From Tillus elongatus (Eukaryota; Arthropoda; Insecta; Coleoptera; Cleridae): a stretch of 64,000 nt of DNA. Both the position numbers and the translations under genes were made by a program. Shown piece by piece: positions 25,338 through 37,774 of the stretch. Position 1 is the first letter of the stretch. Every line of letters starts with the position of its first letter. The stretch spans positions 34,607,766 through 34,671,765 of the forward strand of contig OZ023267.1 in assembly GCA_964006375.1 (NCBI GenBank), in the 5' to 3' direction. Below the pieces are notes generated by a model, which worked only from the letters and a program-made list of their open reading frames with translations, made no database searches and had not been told where the DNA came from.

Positions 25338-25471
25338 CACACCCGAAGGCGAAAAGAACCAGAGTATAAATGAAGAAAAATTTCACAATATCAATTATCA
25401 TTCTTCCTAGAGAAATCTGAAGAGGTCCTAAATGCGGATTTACGCTGAATATATGTACCAGCTTCAGGAAG
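25338..25471 (-). CDS. Trpgamma: TRPC/TRP-gamma-like channel, S4-S5 exon (exon 8)
   Basis: The exon encodes [20 protein letters not shown] and [20 protein letters not shown], then AFGCG across the junction. This is the end of S4, the S4-S5 linker and S5 of TRPC channels, among the most conserved parts of the family. The acceptor is TTTCAG|C, completing a Ser codon begun in exon 7. The donor is GGGTGTG|GTAAGT, with the split Gly codon finished in exon 9. The frame is intact. Confidence 0.95.
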
Positions 25472-26270
<799 letters not shown>

Positions 26271-26787
26271 CAAAGTTAGGCATCTTTAATGGTGATTACC
26301 CATTGAAATTAAAATTCATAAATATTAAATAACAAATTAAGGGACAAATTAGTTGCATAATATACCATAATAGGTTATTAATAACAGAAACATATTATTC
26401 AGTATCAAATCACTTACATTGTTTGAGACAAAGTTAGGCATCTTTAATGGTGATTACCCATTGAAATTAAAATTCACAAATATTAAATATCAAATTAAGG
26501 GACAAATTAGTTGCATAATATACCATAATAGGTTATTAATAACAGAAACATATTATTCAGTATCAAATCACTTACATTGTTAGAACGAGAGATTTTGCTT
26601 GTTAATTATCGGTCACCTTACACATTCCTGTACACCATGTCCACGAAGATGGTATTTGGATTCTTTGATTGCATTGTTAGAACCAGAGATTAGGCTTGTT
26701 AATTATTGGTCACCTTACACATTCCTGTACACCATGTTCACAAAGATGATATTTGGATTCTTTTATTGCCTACAACACTTAATTGCA
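26271..26787 (+). repeat. Two adjacent tandem duplications (158 bp and 97 bp units)
   Basis: A 158-bp unit beginning 'caaagttaggcatctttaat' is present at 26271 and again at 26429 with only a few differences. Directly after it, a 97-bp unit ('agaac.agagatt...cttgttaattat') occurs at 26582 and 26679. Open frames spanning them are by-products of the duplication. Confidence 0.85.
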
Positions 26788-27390
26788 GCATGGACCTGTT
26801 TTTTTTTTCTAATAAGCTACTCTTTTATGAAATTCTGTTGTTTTGGTTGATTAGCTTTAACTGTTTTATTTATTTTCAGTCATTATCTTCTTGCTTAACC
26901 ACCCCTGGCAACTATATTATTACCAGGCACCTTCTCCTGTGGACCAGGCACCTTCTACCTGTTCACTTCTCAACGTTCCCCAGCTGACTTCCTATTGGTA
27001 ATTTTCGGTACCGACCTCGAGCCACTACATTTACTTGTTTCTCTACGACGCTCTCCAACTGAATCCTAATTTTTCTGTCTCTCGGCTGTTTTGCCTTCGA
27101 CCTGCCAACCGGTTCTTCTTGACTATCAATCTCACCACAAGTCTCTTATCACTAGATAGCAAACCATACAAAAATTGATTGTTTCACTTTATCTCGCTTT
27201 TTATTTCACGATATCTACTGCATTATCAATATATTTTACTTTAACTTAATACTAATTCTTATAAAATAACAACGTTTTAGATTTCCATTTAAATTATATT
27301 CCTTTAGTTCTATTGCACTACTAAAATAACTTGACCATTATTTCTTAATATTATTATTTATTCTAATTTCTATCCTATGTCTATACATAG

Positions 27391-27473
<83 letters not shown>

Positions 27474-27518
27474 TCCCTTAAGTTTGACCTTGGAAGATTT
27501 CCATTAGTCACAAGACAT

Positions 27519-27592
<74 letters not shown>
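26788..27592. other. Intron with (TA)n/(TG)n microsatellites
   Basis: The sequence is unassigned until 27390. Two (TA)n arrays follow (27391-27453, leading into (TG)n, and 27521-27590). The second directly abuts the left end of the transposon at 27593. Confidence 0.55.
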
Positions 27593-29867
27593 CAGGGTGT
27601 CACAAAAGTCTTAAATCAAACGTCACATGAAGACAGGCTAGCTCAAGCCCTTTCAGAAAAATCCTATATGATTTTATCAAAAAGTTTACGGTTTTCAAGA
27701 TATTGAAAATTTTATGAAAAAAATGAAAATTGTCAAATTGTAAGGTCCCCCCCTACCCCCGCCCACATACACACACACACGCAGAAAAGCATTTCCAGAA
27801 TGCGATTTTTGTGCCTGTTAATCCTCAATAATGGCGTTATCGAGTCAATCTAAATTATTTTGTATTGTTATTCAGAAAATCTGACGAAAAATTTAAACCG
27901 GACTTTTCTTCCCCATATTTTAAATTTGGAATAAACCTTTGAACTGAAAAATAATTAGTAAAATTTACCGGATCATAATTTCGAAAACTTGCCTGTTTTA
28001 TGTAGATATTAAAATGGTATAAAACGTTATCAATATCTCTAAAAGTAATTCACTGTAGCCGATTGAAAGTAAATTTGGAAGTGAAATCAGGTAGTTAATA
28101 AATAAAAACAAACATTGTGAAATTTACAAAAATCATTTATTCTTAACAGATGCTTAAATGGACGGCCATTCTGTCTTATACATAAACGACATCGTCTTAC
28201 GAACGATTCTCTTAGTCTTCTTAGGCGGCTTCGTGAAATTTCTGCTGTTCTGACTCTTTGGCGTAGATTCTCCTCATTTATTATTTGTTTTTCATAAAGT
28301 TTGCCTTTTAGACATCCACAATAAAAAAAGTGTAGTGGATTCAGGTCCAGTGAGCGAGCTGGCCACAAGATAGATCCTAGACGGCCAATCCACCTGCCCG
28401 GATATGTCCGATTCAAGTATTGCCTTACTTCTAAGGCATAGTGGGCTGGGCATCCATCATTTTGAAGCCACATCCATCACTTAAATTCTAACAGAGTGTC
28501 TTCCAGCAGGTCTGGCAATTTCTTTTGTAAAAACGCCAAATATATTTGGCCATTTAACGTAGGAGGCAGTTCCACGGGTCCCAAAAGTGTTCCGCTAAAA
28601 ATACCGACCCAGGGGTTTATCTTACATTGATGCTGTGACCAATCCTCTCTGAACTCATGTGGATTTTTAATTTTCCAACTATGAAAGTTGTGAAGGTTCA
28701 TGTATCTATCATTTTTACATGTCGACTCGTCACTCCATAAAACTTTATCGAAGAAATTGGGATCTTGTCTGATTTTTCTTAACATAATTTCGTAAAATCG
28801 CTTGCGCTTTGTGTAGTCACGCGGTGCCAAAACTTGGACCCTCTGAATATGGTAAGGATGGCACCCATAACTTTTTAAAATTCTATGAGTAGTAGACCTT
28901 GGGATACCAGTTCGTCTCTGTACTCTCCGCGTCGAGGTACCAGGTTCTTCGATAATAGAATCCAGGACAGCATCCTCGTCTGCAGTTCGCGGTCGTCCAG
29001 TTCAATCAACACGATCGATATCAGGCATTCTACTAGCGCTGTAAGCGTTATGGGTTCTTATGAACATGCCGTAATATGGATGTTGTCGCTCTGGGTAGCG
29101 CTGCGCATAAATCCTGGCCTCTAGTCTGGCGTCGTAATTCACACCCCCTCTGAACGGGACTTATCTAGTCTCTCCATAAATAAGATGTATGTCCGCATAC
29201 TCTTGATGCGTGTAATTCTCTTGATTTTTCATTGTATCAAAAATCCAGAAGAAAGAAACGTCCGTTAGTGAATAATTTTACTGAGCGCGTGGGTGACAAG
29301 TACAAATTAGAAATCTTACTGACACTGGCATATATTTTTTATAAATGACAAAATCTGTTTGTTTTTGTTTATTACCTACCTGATTTCACTTCCAAATTTA
29401 CTTTCAATCGTCGACAGTGAATTACTTTTAGAGATATTGATAACGTTTTATACCATTTTAGAAACTCTATAAAACAGGGAAGTTTTTGAAATTACGAGCC
29501 AGTAAATTTTACTAAAGCTTTTTTTTCGGTACGCAGGTTTATTCTAAATTAAAAAAGTGGGGGAAGAAAAGTCCGATTTTTATTTTTTCTTCAGTGTTCC
29601 TAAATAATAACACAAAATATTTCAGATTAATTAGATAACACCATTATTTAGGGTTAACATGCACAAAAAACACATTGCGGAAATGTTTTTTCTGCATGTG
29701 GTGGCGCAAAATAGCTTAAAATTTGCCAATTTTTATCTTTTTCATAAAACTGTCAATATCTTGAAAAGCGTAAACTTTTTGATAAGATCATATAGGGTTT
29801 TTCCGAAAGGGCTTGAGCCAGCCTATCTTCCTGTGATGTTTTATTTACAACTTTTGGGACAGCCCTG
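27593..29867 (-). mobile_element. Long-TIR mariner-like element E1 (DD41D spacing, degenerate)
   Basis: The ends CAGGGTGTCACAAAAGTC and its diverged mirror (ending at 29867) lie at (TA)n tracts on both sides. The inverted repeats extend about 500 bp (27593-28100 and 29360-29867). A minus-strand transposase runs from about 29150 to 28087. It includes a helix-turn-helix-like N-terminal part (RIYAQRYPERQHPYYGMF, STRRVQRRTGIPRSTTHRIL), a first acid in VLWSDEST and a second in LQNDGCPAHYALEVRQYL. The third site is DLNPLHFFY, where the family has D. The spacing of 41 residues between second and third sites defines the DD41D call. A stop near 28475 and another near 29005 break the frame. Confidence 0.85.
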
Positions 29868-29939
<72 letters not shown>

Positions 29940-29942
<3 letters not shown>

Positions 29943-31289
29943 GGTCGCTGATAAGTCTGGAAACGGTCGATTATCCGGGAAAATATACAAGGTGTCGAAA
30001 AAAGTTTTATACAAAAGTTTTTGGGTTCTTCAATGTCTACTAGGCGGTGATAATTTCATTTATACAGGGTTGGTCATACAGGCGTGGCACACCAATATTA
30101 ATTTTTTTTTAATGGAACACCCTATATATTATTCGATATTTCAATCCTTCTCTTAATTTTGAGCAACATTTATCAGAAGCATGATGTACATAAACTCAAT
30201 CGTTTCCGGGTAAAAAAATAAATAAAAATAAACGCTATTGTTTTTAAAATCTATTGGATGAAGAACAAAAATAAATCAAAAGTAGAATATCTCTTGAAAA
30301 CAATCTGTGAGTGTGAAAAGAACCGGTTGCGATGTTTTTAACATTGTTTGGAATCCTATTTTATAAGATGTTCAAAGTGTTCTCCATTGACCTCCTGACA
30401 ATAATGAATTCGCTTAACAAAACATTGCACTGCATTTACAAAAGCCAATTGCTGTGCCGAAGTTTTCGGATTTTCCACCACATCCAATATTACATTCAAA
30501 GAATTTTCTTCATTTGTAACGGTTACTGGCCTTCCAGTTCTAGGTTTATCCTTGATACCGCCACTTTCGTGAAAACGATGCAAAGTTTTCGAAACTGTGG
30601 ATTTGGAGATCGATTCCCGCTCAGGATGCAACTCATTGAACATAATCACCACTTGAGCAAAACTTCGTGTTCTATCACCGTACCCTATCATCATTAAAAT
30701 TTCGATACGTTCGGTTTCACTTAAACTTGCCATTTTGCACAAAAACTGTTGACACTAAATTACTAATGTTTCAAAACTGTTGACACTGAATGAATGTTTG
30801 ACATTCGTTGTCCTGGAAACATTTTAAAACAAAAGAATAATACTGCGTTTCTTATGGGCATCTTATCTTATCTTGGGATTCCAAACAATGTTAAAAACAT
30901 CGCAACCGGTTCTTTTCACACTCACAGATTGTTTCCAAGAGATATTCTACTTTTCATTTATTTTTGTTCTTCATCCAATAGATTTCAAAAACAGTAGCGT
31001 TTATTTTTATTTATTTTTTTACCTGGAAACGATTGAGTTTAGGTACATTATGCTTCTCATAAATGTTGCTCAAAATTAAGAGAAGGATTGAAATATCGAA
31101 TAATATATAGGGTGTTCCATTAAAAAAAAATTAATATTGGTGTGCCACGCCTGTATGACCAACCCTGTATAAATAAAATTATCACCGCCTAGTAGACATT
31201 GAAGAACCCAAAAACTTTTGTATAAAACTTTTTTCGACCACTTGTATATTTTCCCGGATAATCGACCGTTTCCAGACTTATCAGCGACC

Positions 31290-31292
<3 letters not shown>
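29940..31292 (-). mobile_element. Long-TIR mariner-like element E2 (internally deleted)
   Basis: The 1353-bp element has ends CAGGGTCGCTGATAAG / mirror, TA on both sides and (TA)n arrays abutting both ends. The terminal inverted repeats are about 410 bp (29940-30352 and 30882-31292) and nearly identical. The 530-bp centre holds a single short ORF (30356-30733), described separately. The similarity of the arms suggests that the copy is young or kept similar by conversion. Confidence 0.88.
30356..30733 (-). CDS. Internally deleted DD41D transposase: DNA-binding domain fused to C-terminal tail
   Basis: The 125-residue frame starts at MASLSETERIEILMMIGYGD, continues with SFAQVVIMFNELHPERESIS and SKTLHRFHESGGIKDKPRTG, then RPVTVTNEENSLNVILDVVE. 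This is the DUF4817-like helix-turn-helix and linker. It passes directly to FVNAVQCFVKRIHYCQEVNG and EHFEHLIK, the extreme C-terminus of the same transposase family (compare QNLYFCMEVGGQQVEHLLN in the 59660 ORF). The whole DDE catalytic core is missing, yet the join keeps the reading frame. The product would bind DNA but not cut. Whether it is expressed is unknown. An upstream in-frame ATG at 30742 is possible. Confidence 0.7.
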   Translation of the reverse strand: MASLSETERIEILMMIGYGDRTRSFAQVVIMFNELHPERESISKSTVSKTLHRFHESGGIKDKPRTGRPVTVTNEENSLNVILDVVENPKTSAQQLAFVNAVQCFVKRIHYCQEVNGEHFEHLIK

Positions 31293-31379
<87 letters not shown>

Positions 31380-32210
31380 GTTTCATCTCCTAGAGTCGTT
31401 TAAGAGAGCTTTATAAAACATAACAGGTGACTACAGGTAAAGTTTATGCAGACATTAAGAACGACAGCAGAAATATTAAAAGCTATATATTTATTTTAAA
31501 CCTAAGAAACAACAAACGTAAAATTACGTGCATATTATATACAATATACACACTAAAAGCACAAAACAAATGTTCAGGTCGTCAGATACATGGCTCTTAA
31601 TTTTATTAAACCACAAGATGTACCTACCTCAACGTTTTAATAAGCTTCATAATTTTAGGTAGTATAGCTTTTTTCTAAAAGCAGCATCAAATAGGCTATT
31701 GATATTTATCGCAAATTGTAAACTCTGATTCAAAATAAACAGACACAAACTTATTAATTTGATTTGTTTGTTTTCGACAGCTTAATGATAAATGATTACC
31801 ATCGCAAACACATGTTCCATCACATTTACAGCAAGAGTTGTGTGCTAACTTCATTTCCCAAGACGAGATTTGCAAGCTCTATAGCCTACAATTATTCTGA
31901 ATCGCGCTGCATAGACAGGTCTGGGGAGTTATATTATATTTATTACAGGTCTTTTAACAGAGCAGGTTAAGATTTGTTTAAACTTATTTCCCTCTATCAA
32001 CTTGTTCCAGGAATCAGATGCTTTTTGGATCATATAATATTTTATTTCCGCTGCGTATTCTTCATATCTCACTAACAATCTTCTTTATGTCTTCCTGTCT
32101 TGGTCAATTTGTCTGCTTCGTCAATACCGCTGATACATTTAGGATATATAAATGCTTATCTCAAACCCTTCTGATTGATTTTAAATACGTTGTCCATAAC
32201 TTTCCCAATC
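31293..32210. other. (TA)n array and unassigned intron sequence
   Basis: (TA)n occupies 31293-31377. The rest contains only short, motif-free frames (the longest at 31764-31970). Confidence 0.5.
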
Positions 32211-32214
32211 ATTG

Positions 32215-32650
32215 TTTATAATTGATGCACTGGTATGGTGGCCTAAGGTGACACAATCCAGTGCCAAACAAAAACTAGGCAAGATCCAAAGGATGTCTTG
32301 CCTAAGCATCACAACCCCAACAACCGCCATGGAGGTGTTGCTGGATCCCCCCACCACGCTTAGTTATTATGGAGGAGGCCAGTCTAGGACTATACAGACT
32401 AGCCTGCAATGGTAGACTGAAGATTAGCCCAGGCTTCAGGGGCAACTGCAACATTCAGGAGATTCAGGAGAAATTAGGTCAGATTTCGCGAGCCCGCAGG
32501 GAAAACAACTTTACAGTGGAAATCTCCGACCGCGAGGAATGGCGGGAGGAGACGCCGGGCATACCACGGGACGCCTTCGCGTTGTTCACGGATGGATCCA
32601 GGGGGAACGTGGGACGGGGGCAGGTGTTTATTTGGAAGGACAGAGGGTAA
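32215..32650 (+). pseudogene. Non-LTR retrotransposon fragment, post-RT and RNase H start
   Basis: The plus strand reads LVWWPKVTQSSAKQKLGKIQ, MSCLSIT, TTPTTAMEVLLD, then after a shift EEASLGLYRLACNGRLK, EISDREEWREETPGIPRDAF and ALFTDGSRGNVGRGQ. It matches the region between RT and RNase H in jockey/I-type LINEs, and FTDGS is the first RNase H acid motif. The frame ends at 32650. It is truncated at both ends. Confidence 0.8.
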
Positions 32651-34022
32651 GTCACAGTATTTCCCTCGGAGCCCATGCAGTCTTTTAGGCCGAAATGTAA
32701 GCCATCCTGCACTGTATGCGAAAGAAAGTACCAGCATATAGATACATGATCAGATAATAGCTTTGATGAGGCTAATTGGTGGAACATGAGGGATATATTT
32801 AAACTACAGTTCGCAGCTCTTTGTTTTAATGTCATAAGATATGGAATGCCTGGTTATTTGCATGATAAGACTAGATACCGCGCATAATCTAGGAATACAA
32901 GTCATATTAGAACAATTTTAAGAGGCCATTTACCTTATAGTTCCTAGATAGAGACAGCTAAGACATATAGCGAGAGCGGCCATGTTTAGGTTAAAATACA
33001 GTTCTAGACCAAACTGGGAAACAAAATAGGTGACTTGAACTCGGAATATCATCGTTATTAATTGACGGATTTTAAAAATTATTTTTTATAATTATATTAT
33101 AACTAGATTATATCATCATCCGAATATAAAGTAAGTTATCATTTATAGAAGACACTTTTCGCAAAAAGTTGTACAAATATACCGACATAACGAACAATTT
33201 TAAAATAAAAAATAATAACAATAGTAGTAAAAAATAGCAATTACAATCCTAATGTTATTTGTGGCACTGCTTGAAATTTCAAATTGAATCCGACCAAGCA
33301 AAATTTTCAACAGTTAGACGTGTTATGCCTGTTATTAATTATTTCTGAAACGCGTGGTACGTATGTACAATCAATATTTCGGTTTAACTACTTTTGAAAT
33401 GATCGGTAATTTATTTAAATAATCGATAATCGGTAATGTATTTACATTAGAAACTTTAAAAATTTGCAATGAATAAATCATGTACGACGTACGTCGGTTC
33501 TACTCCTGCACGGATAATTCTGGTGGAAGCGGTTCGCGTATTCATTGGATAAAAGTAAAGACATTCGACTAATACTCAACATAAATGCAAACTACTACTT
33601 AGTGAGGTACCATTACCAACCGTTTAACTAATAAGTAACACTGTAAATACGAGAAATTCAATAAGTTACGTACAAGCGCATGGGAACGAATACAACTTCA
33701 ATGCGAAAATTGCCTAAATGTTGCGACAGTCTCGGAAAGCGTTCACGCATATGTCTTAACTATCTCTATCGAGTAACTATAATTTACCTATAATGTTTTT
33801 ACGTGGTCTGCATTAAGTTGTTTCAACTATTAAAAAATTTATTTTCTTTAAATTTTTTTGAAACCATCTTTACATACAAAATTTCCCAGAATTGTTTTAT
33901 TGTAAATATACACATTTTTTCATAATGTCCAAATATCTTAGGGCACATGGATATTTTGTAACTAAAAAATATCAGCAAGAGTAAATGTAAGTAAAATATT
34001 GAATAGGGTAAATTTTACTTAC
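32651..34022. other. Unassigned intron sequence
   Basis: About 1.4 kb of A+T-rich sequence shows no supported gene, repeat end or RNA motif. Confidence 0.5.
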
Positions 34023-34129
34023 CTAAAGATCATACCGGCTGCGAAAGCTCCTTCAGCAATTAACGTAGGTTCAAAGGAATCCCATTTTTCTCTGGGATAC
34101 CAGGGATCTTTACCTTCTCGTTCATCTTT
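34023..34129 (-). CDS. Trpgamma: TRPC/TRP-gamma-like channel, pre-S4 exon (exon 7)
   Basis: The exon encodes KDEREGKDPWYPREKWDSFE, PTLIAEGAFAAGMIF and the first two bases of a Ser codon. WYPREKW...F.P.LIAEGAFA is the conserved loop and start of S4 in insect TRPC channels. The acceptor is TTTCAG|AAA and the donor TTTAG|GTAAGT. The intron separating it from exon 6 is only 78 bp. Confidence 0.93.
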
Positions 34130-34207
34130 CTGAAAAATATACGGACTACCACAATTAAATACATTAAAAAAAAGGCGCCCTAAAGACCGATCTGGAATGT
34201 TACTTAC

Positions 34208-34353
34208 CCAAGTAATAAACCACGACGAAACTCGCAGGCTCAACCATATCACGTAAAACATGTTTGTGATAAAATCAACGATATTCCAAAGGTCTGATAT
34301 ATACTCTTCTAAACCATCTGCCCATAAGGCACGTATTTCAGCCCAAATCAAGC
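34208..34353 (-). CDS. Trpgamma: TRPC/TRP-gamma-like channel, S3 exon (exon 6)
   Basis: The exon reads LIWAEIRALWADGLEEYISD, LWNIVDFITNMFYVIWLSLR and VSSWFITW. The LIWAEI..LW..GLEEY..DLWN..DF signature is diagnostic for TRPC family members. The NMFYVIWLSLR stretch is a membrane segment. The acceptor is TATATAG|GC, finishing the codon begun in exon 5. The donor is ACTTGG|GTAAGT in phase 0. Confidence 0.95.
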
Positions 34354-34435
34354 CTATATAGAAACGAAGATATTATAAAACATGGTTAAATTGAAAAATA
34401 AAGGAGTCCTACATTGCAAAACACTTTATTAATCG

Positions 34436-34780
34436 CATAAGAGCCTCGGTGGTCCAGGGGTAAGAACGCGTGCTCTGAACCGAAGGGTACTGGGTTCGAT
34501 CCCAAGGTACTCCGTTCACTTTTTCAGTACATACTATACAATTAACACCAACCGAGGTTGTGGCGTTGTATTTAAGCAAGTTGAATGTCTGAACGTTCCG
34601 CCCTTTGGAAGGGACGTAAATCCGTCGGTCTTGTGTCCATACGATGTTGGTCACGTTAAAGATCCCTATTCTCCTTACAGAAAGGCAGGGGTTCGGCAAA
34701 ATTTCCAGGATAGTGAGGTGAAACTGCTTCCTGGAGTTTAAAAGTATATCAATTTCTGTGACCACTTAAGAAAATCGGTT
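34436..34780 (+). repeat. tRNA-derived SINE
   Basis: The head looks tRNA-like. An A-box-like block (tggtccaggggtaaga) is followed about 35 bp later by a perfect B-box core ggttcgatccc (34494-34504), as needed for internal pol III transcription. The body includes 'aagatccctattctcc', 'ccaggatagtgaggtgaaac' and 'ttcctgg', shared in diverged form with 16467-16640. A real tRNA gene is unlikely, because the acceptor arms do not close and the sequence continues as repeat. Confidence 0.75.
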
Positions 34781-35930
34781 CTGTCTATAATTTAGTCCTA
34801 GAAAATCAACAAATCCGTCTGAAGCGCAGAGCAGAAATATTGCACAATTCCTGTGAGCATGCGATTCACGTTGTTCATCATGACTAGGGAATAAGAAAGC
34901 TTTCGGGAAAAGGGATTCCAAAATGTTTAAATGATCGTTTGGCAATATCGAAGGAAATTTGTCAAATAATTACTAAAATTTAAATTCTTTGGTAACAAAT
35001 CATATTATATGTGTGTGTGAAAGTTCGCTACAATAAACTAACTATTGCCTTTATTACCAACAAGTCAAGGTAGGAAATTTGGAAATTTAAAAAATCCGTA
35101 GCATACAACTATTATGCACAAAAAGTTAAACTTGTATTTATATGTTTCCAAGAAGCACGTTCAGCGCCAGAGTGTACGTAGTAAACAACCAAGGTAACGC
35201 GAACTGTTGAAAGGCGCGAACATCACACCCCGTAAGTCACTCTCTCTAACTAATAATAGAAGCTTTCGGCGAAAGAGAGACAACGTCAGGTGTGACGTGG
35301 ATGGCGGCGATCTAACCGGGAAGCGTGCTGAACACAAGCAATTGGCATTTTGTCCTTAACGACTGGTGCAACCAATACAGGTTCAGTTGTATGTAGTACA
35401 GGTGAAGGTACAAGCTACCGCTATTATTGAAAAGCAAGCCTCAGTTAAATTACTGGGTAAGTGTATATTAAGAATTTCCTTATAGTGCCATCAACTAAGT
35501 TGAGATTTATTCCAATTAGGACATTCCGGAACTATCGTAAAATCATTACTGTGGACAATTGACCATCCTGGTTAGGGAAGACAATCAACGGGTTCTATGG
35601 ATTGATTTAGAAAAATTTTCAACCCTAACCTCTCAAACTCAATACCGTTGATGGCTAAACTATATTAGTTAGAAAAGACAATGACTTATAGATCCAGTTT
35701 CAGCATTTTTTTTTAATTAGGGATATTTGCCGATAGCATGGACACCTTTGCAAATTATATCATCGCCACGACGATCAACTTTCGAGTAATTCAGTTCAAG
35801 ATTTTAAATTAAGTAACTAGATTTATGTATTGTAAGATAAAATATTAATTGTGTTTTCGTTCATAACCTAATAAGCTGTTTCTGTTAATTTGTGTTAATC
35901 CAAAATTCTTGTAATTGCCTTTTCATCATC
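34781..35930. other. Unassigned intron sequence
   Basis: No gene was recognised. A locally G+C-rich and CpG-containing stretch around 35160-35350 includes a short inverted repeat (gtcactctctct / agagagac) but no supported function. Confidence 0.45.
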
Positions 35931-35934
35931 ATCA

Positions 35935-36895
35935 TCATCAAGCAGCCCCCTGCGTCCTCTGCTGGACATAGGCCTCCCCTAGTTGAGTCCATTCTTTTCT
36001 ATCTTGAGCCCTACGAATCCAGTTTTTTGTAATTTTTGTAATGTCGTCTGTCCAGCGAGTTGGTGGTCTTCCTCTGCTTCTTTTATCGGATCTGGGTCTG
36101 CATTCAAGTAGTCGTTTTGTCCACCTGTCATCTTGCATGCGAGCCACATCGCCCGTCCACATCCACTTGAGTTTTGCCACATGTACGACCACATCTGTCA
36201 CTCCTGTTCTTCTACGTAATTCTTCATTTCTAATGTGGTCACGTAACGAAACGCCAAGCATCGACCTCTCCATTTTGCGCTGTGTCACTTTCAGTTTCTT
36301 AGCAGAAGCGTTGGTAAGGATTAGTGTTTCGGCTCCGTAGGTCATAACCGGTAGAACACATTGGTTAAAAACTTTTCTTTTTAAGCATATTGGAAGGTCG
36401 CTTCTGCAAACGTTTCTATGTTTGCCGTAAGCCGCCCAGGAGAGTATAACTCGTCTGTTTACCCCGCATGTTTGGTTGGTTTTGGATAGGCTTATCTCGT
36501 GGCCCAAACATGTATATTTGTCTACCCATTCCACCTCAGAGTTTTCAATAATTAGATTGTTACTAGGGACGAGGTTTGTCATAAATTTTTTTTTCCGATG
36601 TTCATTTTTAGACCTACTGTTTCACAGATTTCCTGAAGTTCCTGTAGCATCACTCTAATATCTTTCAAGTTGTCAGCTAGTAAGACAATGTCGTCTGCGA
36701 ACCGTAAATTTGACAGACTTTAGCCGCTAATTTTAGACCTTTTTGGTCCCAATCTAGCTTCTTGAACACATACTCCAGGACGGTGATAAACAGCTTTGGA
36801 GACATCGTATCTCCCTGGCGTACTTTGCATTTTGCTTTGAATAAATTGTTACATAGTGAGAAAGGAAAATTATGAAAAATCAATTGTCTATCTTT
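35935..36895 (-). mobile_element. RTE-like non-LTR element, 5'-truncated
   Basis: The minus strand encodes CKVRQGDTMSPKLFITVLEY, VFKKLDWDQKGLKL (RT palm and fingers, at 36883-36700), then, after stops and frameshifts, VEWVDKYTCLGHEISL, FNQCVLPVMTYGAETL, RRTGVTDVVVHVAKLKWMW and RGRPPTRWTDDI. It ends at 35938. This is the C-terminal half of an RTE-type endonuclease/RT protein. The 3' end is a (GATGAT)-type short repeat (plus-strand 'tcatcatcatcatcatca' at 35923-35940), as known for RTE elements, whose 3' ends are microsatellite-like. The endonuclease and 5' RT motifs are missing. Confidence 0.85.
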
Positions 36896-37320
36896 GTAAC
36901 CCTCTTAGGTAGAAATTTTGACCTACCCCACCTTATTTGCTCTAAGAAATATTTATAATTATGACTAACTACGGCCAGGTTAGTTGAAAATAAACAGTGT
37001 TTTCTTCCTTAATTCAGTACGATACATATATTTAATTTATTATTTATGTAACTATTTGTGTGAATAAAATAATAACTTTTAACAAGGATTGAATAAAAAT
37101 TCATATTTTTATTGTTTTAAATTAAGTGTCAACATTAAATAAATTTAAGAGGCATTCTGTCTGGTGCTTTCTTATCCAATTTTAAATATAGTATCTATCC
37201 AGAGAGTGACATCCCTAAATTGCCTTTGCTCTTTTGTTATCGAGATTTCGTAGGTACCGCTAATAAGTCTTTGTAGTGTGCAATACTATACAGTGTGTTT
37301 CAAAATTTTGACAGTAATCT
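36896..37320. other. Unassigned intron sequence
   Basis: No supported feature lies between the RTE fragment and the mariner remnant. Confidence 0.5.
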
Positions 37321-37329
37321 GTATCGTAT

Positions 37330-37755
37330 AAATAACTTGATATTAAAAGGTAAGATTGATTTTAGTACTTTTATATTTTTGTCGGAACAAACCATTCTGG
37401 TTCTCTATGACGCATGAAATTCTATGTCGGCTGGCTTCAGTTTTCTAAGACAAAGATGGGATAGTTCTGATAGAATCTCTGAAACAAGGTAGAGCTGTTA
37501 CGGAAGCATGCTGTAATAAGCTACTAAATAAATTACGCGAGAAAATTGTGGAAAAACGCCGCAAAAAACTGGCCAAAATGTGAACTTTTTGGAAGACAAC
37601 GCCGCTTCTCACAAGTCGTTGATATCACTACAAACAATTCATGAAATTTGTTTCGAAATGGTTGACCATCCGGATTCAGCATCATCACTCTATTGTTTAT
37701 TCCCGAAGCTTACAAAATAATTTAAAGGTAAACGATTTTCGTCAAAACACTATTT
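37330..37755 (+). pseudogene. mariner (MLE) transposase remnant
   Basis: The frame reads GIVLIESLKQGRAVTEACCN, KLLNKLREKIVEKRRKKLAK and, after a shift, a block like NFLEDNAASHKSLISLQTIH with the second catalytic aspartate in the DNA-type motif. It then reads WL.HPDS...LFP. This matches the central-to-C-terminal part of mariner transposases, in which a GI...Y....T.....Y...L..L...I..KR..K block precedes the DNA.(S/P)H motif. The sequence breaks at about 37755, where the non-LTR copy 2 tail is inserted. Confidence 0.75.
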
Positions 37756-37774
37756 TTTTATTTATATTTCAACA

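Noticed and set aside
34436..34510. Possible functional tRNA gene
   Set aside because: A and B boxes are present, but the acceptor stem does not close and the sequence continues into a repeat body shared elsewhere; better explained as a SINE head.
35160..35350. CpG-richer stretch as a promoter or 5' exon
   Set aside because: It lies in the middle of a channel-gene intron, with no open frame, and no promoter motif could be defended. It remains unassigned.
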